Part shown: positions 34,350 to 43,650 of the stretch, piece after piece | Position numbering within the stretch: position 1 is the stretch's first letter | Layout of the letters: each line of letters starts with the position of its first letter | Assembly: GCF_032930845.1 (NCBI RefSeq) | Contig: NZ_CP136758.1 | Location: 1,317,001-1,381,000, forward strand | Length of the DNA stretch: 64,000 bases | Source: Parvularcula sp. LCG005 | Lineage (GTDB): Bacteria; Pseudomonadota; Alphaproteobacteria; Caulobacterales; Parvularculaceae | Direction of reading: 5' to 3' | Notes under the pieces: model-generated | What the model was told of the DNA's origin: nothing | The model's database searches: none | The model's input: only the letters and a program-made list of their open reading frames with translations | Made by a program: the position numbers and the translations under genes

Positions 34350-34687
34350 TCCTCGCGCTTCTCCTTGTCGGCGCATTGCCTGACCCGCTCGCTGCGGGGT
34401 GGGAGGGCGAGCCCGTGTGCGAGAAGCTCGAAGAGAATGAGACGGTTCGGGTCCTGCGCTGTACGTTTCCACCGGGTGTCGGTCATGACCAGCACCGGCA
34501 CGCGCCGCATTGGGGGTACATCCTGCAGGGCGGCGTTCAGCAGATTACCGATGCCAGCGGCACACGAACCATCACGACCAAAGCCGGCGCCCAATGGTGG
34601 AGCGACGGCACCGAACACACCGTCCTCAATGTGGGTGATACAACGACACAATATCTGATTGTTGAGCCGAAGGAGGCAGATAAGTGA
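34346..34687 (+). CDS. Exported cupin-domain protein
   Basis: 113 residues from ATG 34346 (ATGA overlap with the lipoprotein stop); ATG 34340 is equally possible. A short signal-like segment (MILALLLVGALPDPLAAG) is followed by a single cupin barrel: RCTFPPGVGHDQHRHAPHWG with three histidines of motif 1, and WWSDGTEHTVLNVGDTTTQY for motif 2 with one His. A metal-binding periplasmic cupin is likely. Substrate unknown. It is the third gene in the insertion and overlaps the next one (GTGA). Confidence 0.75.
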   Translation: MILALLLVGALPDPLAAGWEGEPVCEKLEENETVRVLRCTFPPGVGHDQHRHAPHWGYILQGGVQQITDASGTRTITTKAGAQWWSDGTEHTVLNVGDTTTQYLIVEPKEADK

Positions 34688-35271
34688 AATCTCTTATCCG
34701 AATTCTCTGGCGTTGGATTTTGCCCTTTTGGGGCGCATTCGTTGCCATTTGGGCGGTTTTTGTTCCCCATGATCTTGAAGAATTATGGTACACCGTCACC
34801 TCTCCTTTTTATCCTCACGCAACTGAAACTGAACTTCAGATTGAGAGCTATGTTCGGTTTCGCTCCCCCGACAATGCGAACGACGCCATTCTTGCGTTTT
34901 TAGCTTGGGGTAATTTCTCACGGCTTGTCTTCAATGTCATTCCCGCGGACGAACCAACAAAGTCAGAACTCGTCACAGCCGGCCAGGCATTTCAAATAGA
35001 CCTTCGTGACACTTCGATTAATGACGTTACAGAGGTTATTCAGGGCGGCTACATAGAGTTGGAATGGTTATCCTCTTCATTGTTGGAAATCAGCTACTGC
35101 GCCGCTTTAGTCAGGGCACAATCAAACTCACTTTCCGAGACCGTAGACCTCAATCTAGTAAAACGCACCGACTGTGACGTCGTGAATCCTTCCCCATATA
35201 GTTGGTTTCGAGCCGATAGTGGGAATGTCGAATTGAATTGGGATCGATCTCGAGATCCGGAAGAAAAATGA
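34684..35271 (+). CDS. Single-span membrane protein, AT-rich, unknown
   Basis: 195 residues, GTG start overlapping the cupin stop. One N-terminal helix (IRILWRWILPFWGAFVAIWA) is followed by an extracytosolic domain with acidic and aromatic residues (SYVRFRSPDNANDAILAFLA). A 60-base stretch (34801-34860) is 40% G+C by my count, clearly lower than the flanking suf genes, suggesting recent acquisition. No family recognised. Its TGA overlaps the ATG of sufC, so it is fully built into the operon. Confidence 0.6.
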   Translation: MKSLIRILWRWILPFWGAFVAIWAVFVPHDLEELWYTVTSPFYPHATETELQIESYVRFRSPDNANDAILAFLAWGNFSRLVFNVIPADEPTKSELVTAGQAFQIDLRDTSINDVTEVIQGGYIELEWLSSSLLEISYCAALVRAQSNSLSETVDLNLVKRTDCDVVNPSPYSWFRADSGNVELNWDRSRDPEEK

Positions 35272-36017
35272 TGATGAAAATAGAAAACCTGCACCTCACT
35301 CTGGGTGAGAACCATATCCTCAACGGGCTGTCTCTCGACGTACCGGCTGGAGAAGTCCACGCCATCATGGGGCCGAACGGGTCGGGCAAATCAACCTTGT
35401 CTTACACGATCGCCGGACGCGACGGATACGAACCATCAGAGGGGGCGGTGACGCTGGACGGCGAGGACCTGCTGGATCTTGATGCCCATGAGCGGTCGGC
35501 CAAAGGCGTTTTCCTGTCCTTTCAGAACCCCGTCGCCATACCCGGTGTCGCCACGATGAACTTTCTGCGCACGGCCCTGAACGCTCAGCGCAAGGCGCGG
35601 GGCGAGGACGAGGTAACGGCGGCGGCGTTTATCAAGCTGTTCCGCGAAGCGGGCGAGATCGTCGGCCTCAGCCCTGAAAAACTCAAACGTCCGTTCAACG
35701 ACGGTTTTTCGGGTGGGGAGCGCAAGCGCATGGAAATGCTGCAGATGGCACTGTTCCAGCCAAAATTTGCCATCATGGACGAAACCGACAGTGGCCTCGA
35801 TATTGATGCCCTGAAAATGGTGGGTGAAGTCGTCAATCGTCTTCGGTCTCCGGATCGGGGCTTCCTTGTGATCACTCACTATCAGCGTCTGCTTGACCAC
35901 ATCAAACCGGACCATGTGCACGTTCTGGCCGGCGGCCGCATTGTCAAATCCGGCGGGCCTGAACTGGCGAAGGCGCTGGAAGAGGGCGGCTATGAACAAT
36001 TCGTGGAGGCCGCATAA
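35268..36017 (+). CDS. sufC: Fe-S assembly ATPase SufC
   Basis: 249 residues. ABC-type ATPase of the SufBCD complex. Walker A GPNGSGKST, signature FSGGERKRMEMLQM, Walker B KFAIMDETDSGLDIDALK, and switch His in ITHYQRLL are all intact. The first of three successive ATGs (35268) overlaps the preceding stop; any of them gives the same core. Normally this gene follows sufB directly; here 1.8 kb intervene. Confidence 0.96.
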   Translation: MMMKIENLHLTLGENHILNGLSLDVPAGEVHAIMGPNGSGKSTLSYTIAGRDGYEPSEGAVTLDGEDLLDLDAHERSAKGVFLSFQNPVAIPGVATMNFLRTALNAQRKARGEDEVTAAAFIKLFREAGEIVGLSPEKLKRPFNDGFSGGERKRMEMLQMALFQPKFAIMDETDSGLDIDALKMVGEVVNRLRSPDRGFLVITHYQRLLDHIKPDHVHVLAGGRIVKSGGPELAKALEEGGYEQFVEAA

Positions 36018-37205
36018 GTGGCTACCGTCCTGACACTGACGCCTGCTGAAGAAGAGCTGTTGGGCACCTTGCCGCCGGGCGATGTAGCGACCGCCCTGCG
36101 TGAGCGCGGGCTGCCGAACCGGCGTGTCGAGCAGTGGAAGTGGTCGGACCTGCGTCGGGCCGCCAAGGATGTACGTCGTCCGTCCGCTGCCTATGCAACA
36201 GGTATCACCTCCGGTCCGCTCAAGCTTGATGCGGACCCCGTCGATGGCGGAATGATCATCGCCAACGGCCGGTGGCTTGAAGGCAAGGGAGCCTTGCCGA
36301 GTGCCGTGACCCTGACGGTGGGCGACCCATCGCCGTCACTCATGCCCGAAAGCCTGATGGCGAGCCTCGCGACCGCCGCACCACGACACACGCTGTCCAT
36401 CCCGGCGGATACGGACGTGACAGTTATGGTCCGCCGACTGTCCGATGGCGCGAGCTATCACGCCGACCGCCTGCATGTGGTGGTGGGTGAGCGCGCGAAA
36501 TTGACCCTGATTGAGAGCCACGAGGTTTCTGGCACGCCATTTGTGAACAGCCTGACATCCGTACACGTCAAGGCGGGGGGCAGCGTTGACCGTCACGTGG
36601 TACAGAAGAATACCGGCGACGGGCTGTTGGTTCACACGACAATGCCTGCGCTGGAAAGTGATGCCCGGCTCAGCAACACCATCCTGGCCTTGGGCGGCAA
36701 GTTTGCCCGCCATGAAATGGCAATGGCAATGATGGGCAAGGCCGATGTGAAATTGAATGCGCTTTACCGCCTGTCGCATCAGGATCACATGGACCTGACC
36801 AGCCATGTGGATTTGATGACGCCAGGTTCTTCGGTACGGCAGCTGTGCAAGGGCATTGCAGACGACCGCAGCACGGCCGTGTTCCAGGGCAAGTTCCTGG
36901 TCCGCCGCGAGGCGCAGCATACGGATGCAAAAATGGGTCATCACGCCATGCTGCTGTCTGGTGATGCCACCGTGAACGCAAAGCCGGAACTCGAAATCTA
37001 TGCCGACGACGTTGAATGCGCCCATGGCAATACAGTGGGGGCGTTTGATCCGGATGCGTTGTTCTATCTTCGCCAGCGCGGGCTGAGTGAACGAGAGGCG
37101 CGCGGTTTGATGATCGACGCATTCCTTGGCGAGGTCCTCGAGGCGGTCGACAATACGGCCATACGTGAGGCGCTGAGCCTCAGCCTTGCTCAGGAGGCAT
37201 CATGA
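36018..37205 (+). CDS. sufD: Fe-S assembly protein SufD
   Basis: 395 residues, GTG start immediately after the sufC stop. SufD is the SufB paralogue in SufBC2D and helps iron acquisition. Marks: N-terminal GLPNRRVEQWKWSDLRRAAK, central FARHEMAMAMMGKADVKLNA, and the C-terminal core HHAMLLSGDATVNAKPELEI with CAHGNTVGAFDPDALFYLRQ and RGLSEREARGLMIDAFL, which holds the conserved CxHG cysteine and histidine. Overlaps sufS by 4 bases. Confidence 0.95.
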   Translation: MATVLTLTPAEEELLGTLPPGDVATALRERGLPNRRVEQWKWSDLRRAAKDVRRPSAAYATGITSGPLKLDADPVDGGMIIANGRWLEGKGALPSAVTLTVGDPSPSLMPESLMASLATAAPRHTLSIPADTDVTVMVRRLSDGASYHADRLHVVVGERAKLTLIESHEVSGTPFVNSLTSVHVKAGGSVDRHVVQKNTGDGLLVHTTMPALESDARLSNTILALGGKFARHEMAMAMMGKADVKLNALYRLSHQDHMDLTSHVDLMTPGSSVRQLCKGIADDRSTAVFQGKFLVRREAQHTDAKMGHHAMLLSGDATVNAKPELEIYADDVECAHGNTVGAFDPDALFYLRQRGLSEREARGLMIDAFLGEVLEAVDNTAIREALSLSLAQEAS

Positions 37206-38425
37206 CACCATTCGACGTTGAAACATTCCGGGCGCAGTTCCCGATCTTCGAGCGTGAGATTCACGGCAAGCCGTTGCGCTATCTCGACAGTGCCGCATCG
37301 GCGCAGAAGCCGACAATCGTCATTGACGCCATGGCGGATGCGATGCGCCATTCCTATGCGAACGTGCATCGCGGTCTCCACACCCTTGCCAATGAAACGA
37401 CAGAAGCCTTTGAGGGTGCGCGCAAGACCGCCGCAACATATCTGAATGCGGCGTCGACGGATGAAATCATCTTTACGATGGGCGGCACGGATGCTGTCAA
37501 TCTGGTCGCATCCAGTCTTGGCCAGGACTGGAACGAGGGCGACGAGGTCATCCTGTCGGTCATGGAGCACCACTCCAATATTGTCCCGTGGCATCTGTTG
37601 CGAGAACGCAAAGGCATTGTCCTCAAATGGCTGGATGTGGACGATGACGGCCAGATTGACCTGGACGCGTATCGGGCACTTCTCACCCATCGTACCCGGA
37701 TGGTTTCTGTCACGGGCCTCTCCAATGTGCTGGGCGCCCGCCCGCCGATCAAGGAGATGGCGGCCATTGCCCACGAGGCTGGCGCGCTGATCCTCGTCGA
37801 CGGCTGTCAGCATGCGGTGCACGGACCTGTCGACGTGCAGGATCTGGATGTCGATTTTTATGTCCTGACGGCCCACAAGATCTACGGCCCGACTGGTATC
37901 GGCGTGCTGTACGGCCGCAGCAATGTTCTCGCCAGCATGGCGCCCTATCGGGGCGGCGGCGAGATGATCGACATCGTCGAGCAGGAGCGCGTGACCTATG
38001 CCGATCCGCCGCACCGGTTCGAGGCGGGCACGCCGCCCATTGTCGAAGCAATCGGGTTCGGCGCTGCCCTGATCTTTGTGATGGAGCAGGACGTGGCCGG
38101 TCTGACCGCCCATGAGCGCGAGATCACCGACTACGCCATGAACGCCCTGCGATCACTCAACCACACCCATCTTTATGGGAAGGCGAAAGACAAGGGGCCG
38201 GTTGTGGCGTTCAATCTGGGCAAGGCGCACCCCCATGATGTGGCGACCATTCTTGATCGCCAGGGTGTGGCCATCCGCGCCGGGCATCATTGCGGCCAGC
38301 CCCTGATGAAGCGTCTTGGCGTCAGCGCCACGGCACGGGCCAGCTTCGCCGCCTACACAACCAAAGATGATATCGACGCCCTGGTGGAAGCATGCACCAA
38401 GGCTCACCATATATTGGGTTCATGA
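37202..38425 (+). CDS. sufS: Cysteine desulfurase SufS
   Basis: 407 residues, class II cysteine desulfurase. PLP lysine in VLTAHKIYGPTGIGVLYG, persulfide cysteine in AIRAGHHCGQPLMKRLG (GHHC motif), and the N-terminal GKPLRYLDSAASAQKP. It supplies sulfur to SufB, usually through SufE; no sufE is in the window. It is the second desulfurase of the operon. ATGA overlap with sufD and with the next gene. Confidence 0.97.
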   Translation: MTPFDVETFRAQFPIFEREIHGKPLRYLDSAASAQKPTIVIDAMADAMRHSYANVHRGLHTLANETTEAFEGARKTAATYLNAASTDEIIFTMGGTDAVNLVASSLGQDWNEGDEVILSVMEHHSNIVPWHLLRERKGIVLKWLDVDDDGQIDLDAYRALLTHRTRMVSVTGLSNVLGARPPIKEMAAIAHEAGALILVDGCQHAVHGPVDVQDLDVDFYVLTAHKIYGPTGIGVLYGRSNVLASMAPYRGGGEMIDIVEQERVTYADPPHRFEAGTPPIVEAIGFGAALIFVMEQDVAGLTAHEREITDYAMNALRSLNHTHLYGKAKDKGPVVAFNLGKAHPHDVATILDRQGVAIRAGHHCGQPLMKRLGVSATARASFAAYTTKDDIDALVEACTKAHHILGS

Positions 38426-38862
38426 TTATGACCGATACAGACACCACATATGACCCGGAGACGGGCGGGCGCGACATGATCGACCTGGGCGGTAAAACGA
38501 CCGCCAAGTCTCCCCCGTCGCAACCTGTCCCCGATCTGACCGCGGAAGCGGATGCGCTGGATGACATCACGACCAAGATCGTCGATGCGCTGAAGACCGT
38601 CTATGATCCTGAGATCCCCGTCGATATTTACGAGCTGGGGCTCGTCTACAAGGTGGACTACGAGGCGCCGGACACAGTCAAAATCGAGATGACACTTACG
38701 GCGCCGGGCTGCCCCGTCGCTGGGGAGATGCCCGGTTGGGTCGAGATGGCCGTCAAACGCGTTGACGGGATCAAGCACTGCGAGGTCTCCATGACATTTG
38801 ATCCGCCCTGGACGGCGGACCGGATGTCTGATGAGGCAAAACTGGAATTGGGATGGATGTAA
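38422..38862 (+). CDS. sufT: SUF system assembly protein SufT (DUF59)
   Basis: 146 residues from ATG 38422 (ATGA); ATG 38428 is an alternative. The DUF59/MIP18 domain is at about residues 48-146: KIVDALKTVYDPEIPVDIYE with LGLVYKVDYE, and LTAPGCPVAGEMPGWV with the reactive cysteine. The N-terminal 45 residues are hydrophilic and not conserved. The family aids maturation or transfer of Fe-S clusters. Overlaps sufA by one base (TAATG). Confidence 0.92.
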   Translation: MIMTDTDTTYDPETGGRDMIDLGGKTTAKSPPSQPVPDLTAEADALDDITTKIVDALKTVYDPEIPVDIYELGLVYKVDYEAPDTVKIEMTLTAPGCPVAGEMPGWVEMAVKRVDGIKHCEVSMTFDPPWTADRMSDEAKLELGWM

Positions 38863-39227
38863 TGGCACGAGCACGACCAAAAGTCGTTACGCTGACGGAC
38901 CGCGCCGCCGACCGCATGAGCGAAATCATGGCGCAGGCTGAAGCTGGGTTCATTGGCGTCAAGATCGGGGTGAAAAATGGCGGCTGCGCAGGCATGGAAT
39001 ACACCATGGACTATGCGCAGGAAGCCGCGCCCCTGGACGAGGTTGTTGAGGATAACGGGATCAAGATCCTGATCGATCCAAAGGCGATCCTGTTTCTTCT
39101 GGGCACGGAGATTGATTACGTGACTGAGAAGCTGGTGTCGAAATTCGTCTTCAACAATCCTAACCAGACCGATGCGTGTGGTTGTGGTGAAAGCGTGACG
39201 ATTATTCCGGCCGCGGCAGAGGCTTAA
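38862..39227 (+). CDS. sufA: Fe-S carrier SufA/IscA type
   Basis: 121 residues. A-type carrier with the three ligand cysteines: one in VKNGGCAGMEY and the CGC pair in TDACGCGESVTI. The rest (LTDRAADRMSEIMAQAEAGF, ILIDPKAILFLLGTEIDYVT) is standard. It receives clusters from SufBCD and hands them to apo-proteins. The start at 38862 has its A within the sufT stop; an ATG three codons earlier is less likely. Confidence 0.95.
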   Translation: MARARPKVVTLTDRAADRMSEIMAQAEAGFIGVKIGVKNGGCAGMEYTMDYAQEAAPLDEVVEDNGIKILIDPKAILFLLGTEIDYVTEKLVSKFVFNNPNQTDACGCGESVTIIPAAAEA

Positions 39228-39433
39228 GATTCGTCGCCAGGCAGCAGATTGCCGATCACATTGCTGATCTGTTCGAGTGAGCTGTCGACGATGCCCGCAA
39301 ACGGGTCAGGAATACCAAGCTTAGCGCCGGCGATATATCCGCCGAGCAGGAGCACAATCCACCACAGGCGGGCGCCGCCGCCTGAAACACTGCGTCCTAC
39401 AAGCAAGGCCAACAGCCCATGTGCCACTTTCAT
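39224..39433 (-). CDS. Small membrane protein, unknown
   Basis: 69 residues. A basic, Gly-rich N-terminus, one hydrophobic helix (LWWIVLLLGGYIAGAKLG) and an acidic C-terminal helix (IVDSSLEQISNVIGNLL). Its stop overlaps the sufA stop from the other strand. The start lies 20 bases from a GTTAA-rich dyad. I recognise no family; the single helix and clear promoter region make it plausible. Confidence 0.5.
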   Translation of the reverse strand: MKVAHGLLALLVGRSVSGGGARLWWIVLLLGGYIAGAKLGIPDPFAGIVDSSLEQISNVIGNLLPGDES

Positions 39434-39453
39434 CGCCCCACTCCGTCATCCCT

Positions 39454-39480
39454 GGGTTAAATGTTAACTTGGATTAACCC
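39454..39480. promoter_or_regulatory. GGGTTAA/TTAACCC dyad with central GTTAAC
   Basis: GGGTTAA (39454-39460) and TTAACCC (39474-39480) are perfect inverted repeats 13 bases apart, and GTTAAC (39463-39468) lies between. Three related GTTAA units in 27 bases between divergent genes suggest a cooperative operator, or AT-rich promoter elements. Confidence 0.45.
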
Positions 39481-39535
39481 TCTTTGCAATGATGAGTGTA
39501 GAAGGGACGCCAAAGCGGAGACGAAGGGCACAATC

Positions 39536-40048
39536 ATGCGAAAAATCCTGATCGGAGCAGTCTGCGCTGCGGCCAGTGGCGGAATCGCATCTGCAGAAGT
39601 CGTCTCTGCATCGCCGGATCATATGGAGCTCGTCCTGAGCGACGTTTCAGAACTGGCGCCGGACGAATTGTGGAAAAAGCTGATCAAACCGTCGCGCTGG
39701 TGGAGCGGCGATCACACCTATTCAGGCGATGCGCGAAACCTGTCTCTGGTACTGCGGGCTGGCGGCCTGTGGAAGGAGAAATGGAAAGAGGGTGCCGCCG
39801 CCCATGGCGAGGTGATCTATTTCAAACGGGGAGAAGAACTCCGACTGACGGCACCGTTCGGACCGTTGCAGGACATGGCCGTAGAGACCGCCTGGACAAT
39901 CACACTGACGCCGGAAGGCGAAGGCACGCGGGTCAATTTCGTCTACCGTGCCTCGGGCAGTATGGTCAGTGACCTCCACCTGATGGCGACGGCAGTCGAC
40001 TATGTTTACAGCGAAGCGCTAAAAAGTCTCGTTGCTTCAGACGACTGA
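39536..40048 (+). CDS. Exported SRPBCC (START/AHSA1-like) protein
   Basis: 170 residues from ATG 39536. A signal peptide (MRKILIGAVCAAASGGIASAE) precedes a SRPBCC-type ligand-binding fold: ELWKKLIKPSRWWSGDHTYS, AGGLWKEKWKEGAAAHGEVI, ELRLTAPFGPLQDM and ETAWTITLTPEGEGTRVNFV. The pattern W-W-x-x-x-H-T-Y and G-P-L-Q is usual in periplasmic polyketide-cyclase-like proteins of alphaproteobacteria. Ligand unknown. Confidence 0.75.
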   Translation: MRKILIGAVCAAASGGIASAEVVSASPDHMELVLSDVSELAPDELWKKLIKPSRWWSGDHTYSGDARNLSLVLRAGGLWKEKWKEGAAAHGEVIYFKRGEELRLTAPFGPLQDMAVETAWTITLTPEGEGTRVNFVYRASGSMVSDLHLMATAVDYVYSEALKSLVASDD

Positions 40049-40258
40049 TCAGTCGTCGTTCTTGGGGGCATTGCCCTCACCGTCATATTTTTCTTTTTCG
40101 TTTTCGTAGCGCTCTTCATCGGCTGAATAGCCGCGTGGCCCGCCACCGAACGCATCCTCGTTCTCGTACGGCTTCTGCTCGCCAGGCATATGATCAGGCG
40201 CATCCTTGGGCCCGCGCTTCTCATCGACGCGTTCACTGGATTTATCGACCTCTGGCAT
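40049..40258 (-). CDS. Small, highly charged protein
   Basis: 69 residues from ATG 40258. Almost entirely hydrophilic (Asp, Glu, Lys, Pro, Gly) with no hydrophobic core, for example PGEQKPYENEDAFGGGPRGY and EERYENEKEKYDGEGN. It is probably intrinsically disordered, recalling small stress-induced hydrophilins, but this is only a resemblance. Stop codons of this gene and the SRPBCC gene are adjacent (convergent). It may share a promoter region with nothing else. Confidence 0.5.
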   Translation of the reverse strand: MPEVDKSSERVDEKRGPKDAPDHMPGEQKPYENEDAFGGGPRGYSADEERYENEKEKYDGEGNAPKNDD

Positions 40259-40315
40259 GCTGATCTCCGTTCTAGCTGTGTGCGAAGACAACGCACGAAA
40301 CGTCGCAGGGGTCCG

Positions 40316-40882
40316 TTATTCGGACGTGTTCGACTGCGGAACCCATTTCAGCGGCGAGGTCGCATATCCCTTCTCCTGAGCGGTGCGCAGAAGCCTGTCA
40401 CGGCTTGCCATTGGCAAGTCTGGGGTCCGCGACAGGATCCAGAGATATTTGCCATCGGGATCGCCCACCAGAACGGCAGAATAATCGTCCATCAGATCGA
40501 GGATCCAGTAATCGCCCGAGGCAAAAGGCACCCATTCGGGGGCGAACTTCACCTTCAGCTTGCTGTTGCTGTCGCTGACAGATCGCGCGACCCCCTCGGC
40601 CACGTCGATCGCCCCATCAAGGGTGTCCTTGCGGCATGTATTGGTGACACTGATGCGTCCATCATCGCGCAATGCGTATTCGGCGGTCACGCCAACGCAG
40701 GTGTAGTCGTCCTTGTCCTCGAAACTGTTGGGGTAGCGGGCAATTTCGTACCACAGTCCGGCATACCGGTTCAAATCGACATTCTGCACGGTCTCTGGCG
40801 GTGCCGTCTCCGCGCGGTAATCCGGCTGGTTCATGCAGGCTGTCAGCCCGAATAGGGGGCAAATGAGGAGAGGCAGGCGCAT
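40316..40882 (-). CDS. blc: Outer-membrane lipocalin Blc
   Basis: 188 residues. Signal peptide and lipobox FGLTAC (Cys about 15) then a lipocalin barrel. The N-terminal lipocalin motif is NRYAGLWYEIARYPNSFEDK, with GxW intact. Later VKFAPEWVPFASGDYWILDL and SRTPDLPMASRDRLLRTAQE match Blc. It binds fatty acids or lysophospholipids at the outer membrane. The start at 40882 is chosen so that the lipobox falls within 20 residues; in-frame upstream ATGs run toward alaS. It is divergent from alaS. Confidence 0.92.
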   Translation of the reverse strand: MRLPLLICPLFGLTACMNQPDYRAETAPPETVQNVDLNRYAGLWYEIARYPNSFEDKDDYTCVGVTAEYALRDDGRISVTNTCRKDTLDGAIDVAEGVARSVSDSNSKLKVKFAPEWVPFASGDYWILDLMDDYSAVLVGDPDGKYLWILSRTPDLPMASRDRLLRTAQEKGYATSPLKWVPQSNTSE

Positions 40883-40996
40883 CGCATTGCTCGTCTTGGC
40901 TGAAATCAGCATGTAGCGCGCTGAAATCGCCGGTCCATGGGATCCAGAATTACGGTAGAGATTGCGCGGCAGCCCGGCGCCGATTATGCGTTGCCT

Positions 40997-43645
40997 ATGA
41001 TTACTTCGGTCAATGACATCCGCCAGGGCTTTCTCGATTTCTTCAAGGGTCGCGATCACGAGATCGTGCCATCAGCGCCGCTCGTGCCTCAGAACGATCC
41101 CACGCTTCTGTTCGTGAATGCAGGGATGGTGCCCTTCAAGAACGTGTTCACTGGCGCGGAAAAGCGGCCCTATGACCGCGCAACGTCGTCTCAGAAATGC
41201 GTCCGCGCCGGCGGTAAACACAATGACCTCGACAATGTTGGCTATACGGCGCGCCACCACACTTTCTTTGAAATGCTGGGGAATTTCTCCTTCGGCGATT
41301 ATTTCAAAGAGCAGGCGATCAAGAATGCCTGGGATCTGCTGACGCGCGATTTTGGTCTGGCACCAGAAAAGCTCCTGGTGACGGTCTATCACACCGATGA
41401 CGAGGCGGCTGAGCTTTGGAAGAAGATCGCTGGCCTTGGTGATGATCGCATCATCCGCATCCCGACCAGCGACAACTTCTGGTCCATGGGCGACACGGGG
41501 CCATGCGGTCCGTGTTCAGAGATTTTCTACGACCATGGTCCGTCCATTTGGGGTGGTCCTCCCGGCAGCCCTGAGGAAGATGGTGACCGGTTTATCGAAA
41601 TCTGGAACCTCGTCTTCATGCAGTTTGATCAGCAGGCCGATGGGGAACAATTGCCGTTGCCCAAGCCGTCGATCGACACCGGCATGGGGCTGGAGCGTAT
41701 CGCGACAGTCCTTCAGGGCATTCACAACAATTACGACACCGATCTGTTCAAGACGATCATCAATGCATCGGTCGAGCTGACCGGCCGCAAGGCGGCGGGC
41801 GATGACCTGCCGGCCCACCGGGTCATTGCCGACCATCTGCGCGCGTCGTCATTCCTGATCGCCGATGGGGTGACGCCATCCAACGAGGGGCGGGGCTATG
41901 TTCTGCGCCGGATCATGCGGCGGGCGATGCGCTACGCTCATGGCCTTGGCGCGACAGATCCGTTGCTGGCAAAAATGGTGCCGACCCTGGTCAAGGAAAT
42001 GGGCGGTGCGTTCCCAGAGCTCGTCCGTGCACAGAGCCTGATCACGGATACGTTGCGCGTGGAAGAGGAACGTTTTGCAGGCCTTCTCGATCGCGGCCTG
42101 AAACTATTGAGCAGCGAAACCGCCAAGCTGGCCGATGGCGGCACATTGCCTGGCGAGGCTGCCTTCAAACTCTACGACACCTATGGTTTCCCGCTCGACC
42201 TGACCGAGGATGCGCTGCGTCGCGAAGGTTATAAAGTTGATCAGGCCGGCTTTGACGACGCCATGAAGCACCAGAAGGAAATGGCACGGGCCGCGTGGTC
42301 CGGCTCTGGCGACGCCTCGACGGACAAGATCTGGTTTGACGTCCTGTCCGATACAGCACCGACCGAATTTATCGGCTATGTCCACGAAACGGCTGACGGT
42401 CAGGTCACTGCGATAGTTGTGGACGGCGAACCGGTGACGGAAGCCAAGGCGGGCCAGGACATCCAGTTTGTCACCAACCAGACGCCGTTCTACGGCGAAT
42501 CGGGCGGTCAGTCCGGTGATGCCGGTACCGCCTTCACCGAAGACGGGGCGCGCCTGACAATCAAGGACACCAAAAAAGGCGCTGGAAAGCTGCACGTGCA
42601 CCATGCCCACATTGACGAGGGCACACTGAAGGTCGGACAGGCCGTGACTCTTGCGGTGGATTCGGAGCGCCGTGCCCGGATCAAACGCAATCACTCTGCC
42701 ACCCACCTTCTGCATGCCGCGCTTCGCCGCCATCTTGGCGATCACGTGACCCAAAAAGGCAGTTTCGTTGGCCCCGACAACTTCCGCTTCGACTTTTCGC
42801 ATAATCAGGGCGTCAGCCGTGATGAACTGAATGTCGTAGAGAATGAAGTGAACCGTGTCATTCGTCAGAACAAGGACGGTGTTATTGCCGTCATGCCATA
42901 TGATGACGCGATCGAAGCGGGCGCCATGGCACTGTTTGGTGAGAAGTACGAAGACGAGGTCCGCGTGTTGCGCCTCGGCGATGATTTCGACGATGCCCGC
43001 CGGCCCTATTCGATGGAACTGTGCGGCGGGACGCACGTCTCCCGCGCGGGTGATATTGGTCTGTTTGTCGTCACCTCCGAAGGCGCGGTTGCGTCAGGCA
43101 TCCGGCGTATCGAAGCCACGACAGGCGAGGGCGCTCTTGATTATCTGAAAGGTCAAGCGGCGGTCGCGGCCAATGCTGCGTCAAGCCTGAAAGTCAGCAT
43201 TGAGAAACTGCCCGAGCGGATCGAGGCCCTCAGCGAGGAACGCAAGCGCCTTGAGAAAGAGCTGTTGGCGGCCAAGAAAAAGGTGGCCATGGGCGGCGGG
43301 TCAAAGCCGGCGGCTGAGACCATTGGCAATGTGGTCTTCACGGGACAGGTCATCGACGGTATTCCGGCCAAGGAGCTTCGCGGTCTGTTGGCAGACGCCA
43401 TCAAGGCGAACGACAATGCCGTTGCCGCGTTTATTGCGACGAACGATGGCAAGGCCAGTGTTTCGGTCGGAGTCGGCCCTGCCGCACTCGACAGCTTCAC
43501 GGCGCCGGATCTCGTGAAAATTGCCGTTGAGGTGCTGGGCGGCAAGGGCGGCGGCGGAAAGCCTGATCAGGCCCATGGCGGCGGACCGGACGCGGACAAG
43601 GCCGATGACGCGATTGCTGCGATCAAGGCAAAGCTAAGCGAATAA
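40997..43645 (+). CDS. alaS: Alanyl-tRNA synthetase
   Basis: 882 residues from ATG 40997. Class II catalytic core: [20 protein letters not shown], the motif 2 region [20 protein letters not shown] and motif 3 [14 protein letters not shown]. The editing domain zinc-like site is in [20 protein letters not shown] and [13 protein letters not shown]. The C-terminal DHH-associated C-Ala domain ends with [19 protein letters not shown]. Nothing unusual. A terminator follows immediately. Confidence 0.98.
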   Translation: MITSVNDIRQGFLDFFKGRDHEIVPSAPLVPQNDPTLLFVNAGMVPFKNVFTGAEKRPYDRATSSQKCVRAGGKHNDLDNVGYTARHHTFFEMLGNFSFGDYFKEQAIKNAWDLLTRDFGLAPEKLLVTVYHTDDEAAELWKKIAGLGDDRIIRIPTSDNFWSMGDTGPCGPCSEIFYDHGPSIWGGPPGSPEEDGDRFIEIWNLVFMQFDQQADGEQLPLPKPSIDTGMGLERIATVLQGIHNNYDTDLFKTIINASVELTGRKAAGDDLPAHRVIADHLRASSFLIADGVTPSNEGRGYVLRRIMRRAMRYAHGLGATDPLLAKMVPTLVKEMGGAFPELVRAQSLITDTLRVEEERFAGLLDRGLKLLSSETAKLADGGTLPGEAAFKLYDTYGFPLDLTEDALRREGYKVDQAGFDDAMKHQKEMARAAWSGSGDASTDKIWFDVLSDTAPTEFIGYVHETADGQVTAIVVDGEPVTEAKAGQDIQFVTNQTPFYGESGGQSGDAGTAFTEDGARLTIKDTKKGAGKLHVHHAHIDEGTLKVGQAVTLAVDSERRARIKRNHSATHLLHAALRRHLGDHVTQKGSFVGPDNFRFDFSHNQGVSRDELNVVENEVNRVIRQNKDGVIAVMPYDDAIEAGAMALFGEKYEDEVRVLRLGDDFDDARRPYSMELCGGTHVSRAGDIGLFVVTSEGAVASGIRRIEATTGEGALDYLKGQAAVAANAASSLKVSIEKLPERIEALSEERKRLEKELLAAKKKVAMGGGSKPAAETIGNVVFTGQVIDGIPAKELRGLLADAIKANDNAVAAFIATNDGKASVSVGVGPAALDSFTAPDLVKIAVEVLGGKGGGGKPDQAHGGGPDADKADDAIAAIKAKLSE

Positions 43646-43650
43646 CATCA

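Noticed and set aside
30785-38425. Redundant desulfurases as evidence of a duplication error
   Set aside because: They belong to different classes (NifS-like with SACSSG, SufS with GHHC) and both occur in many alphaproteobacterial suf operons.
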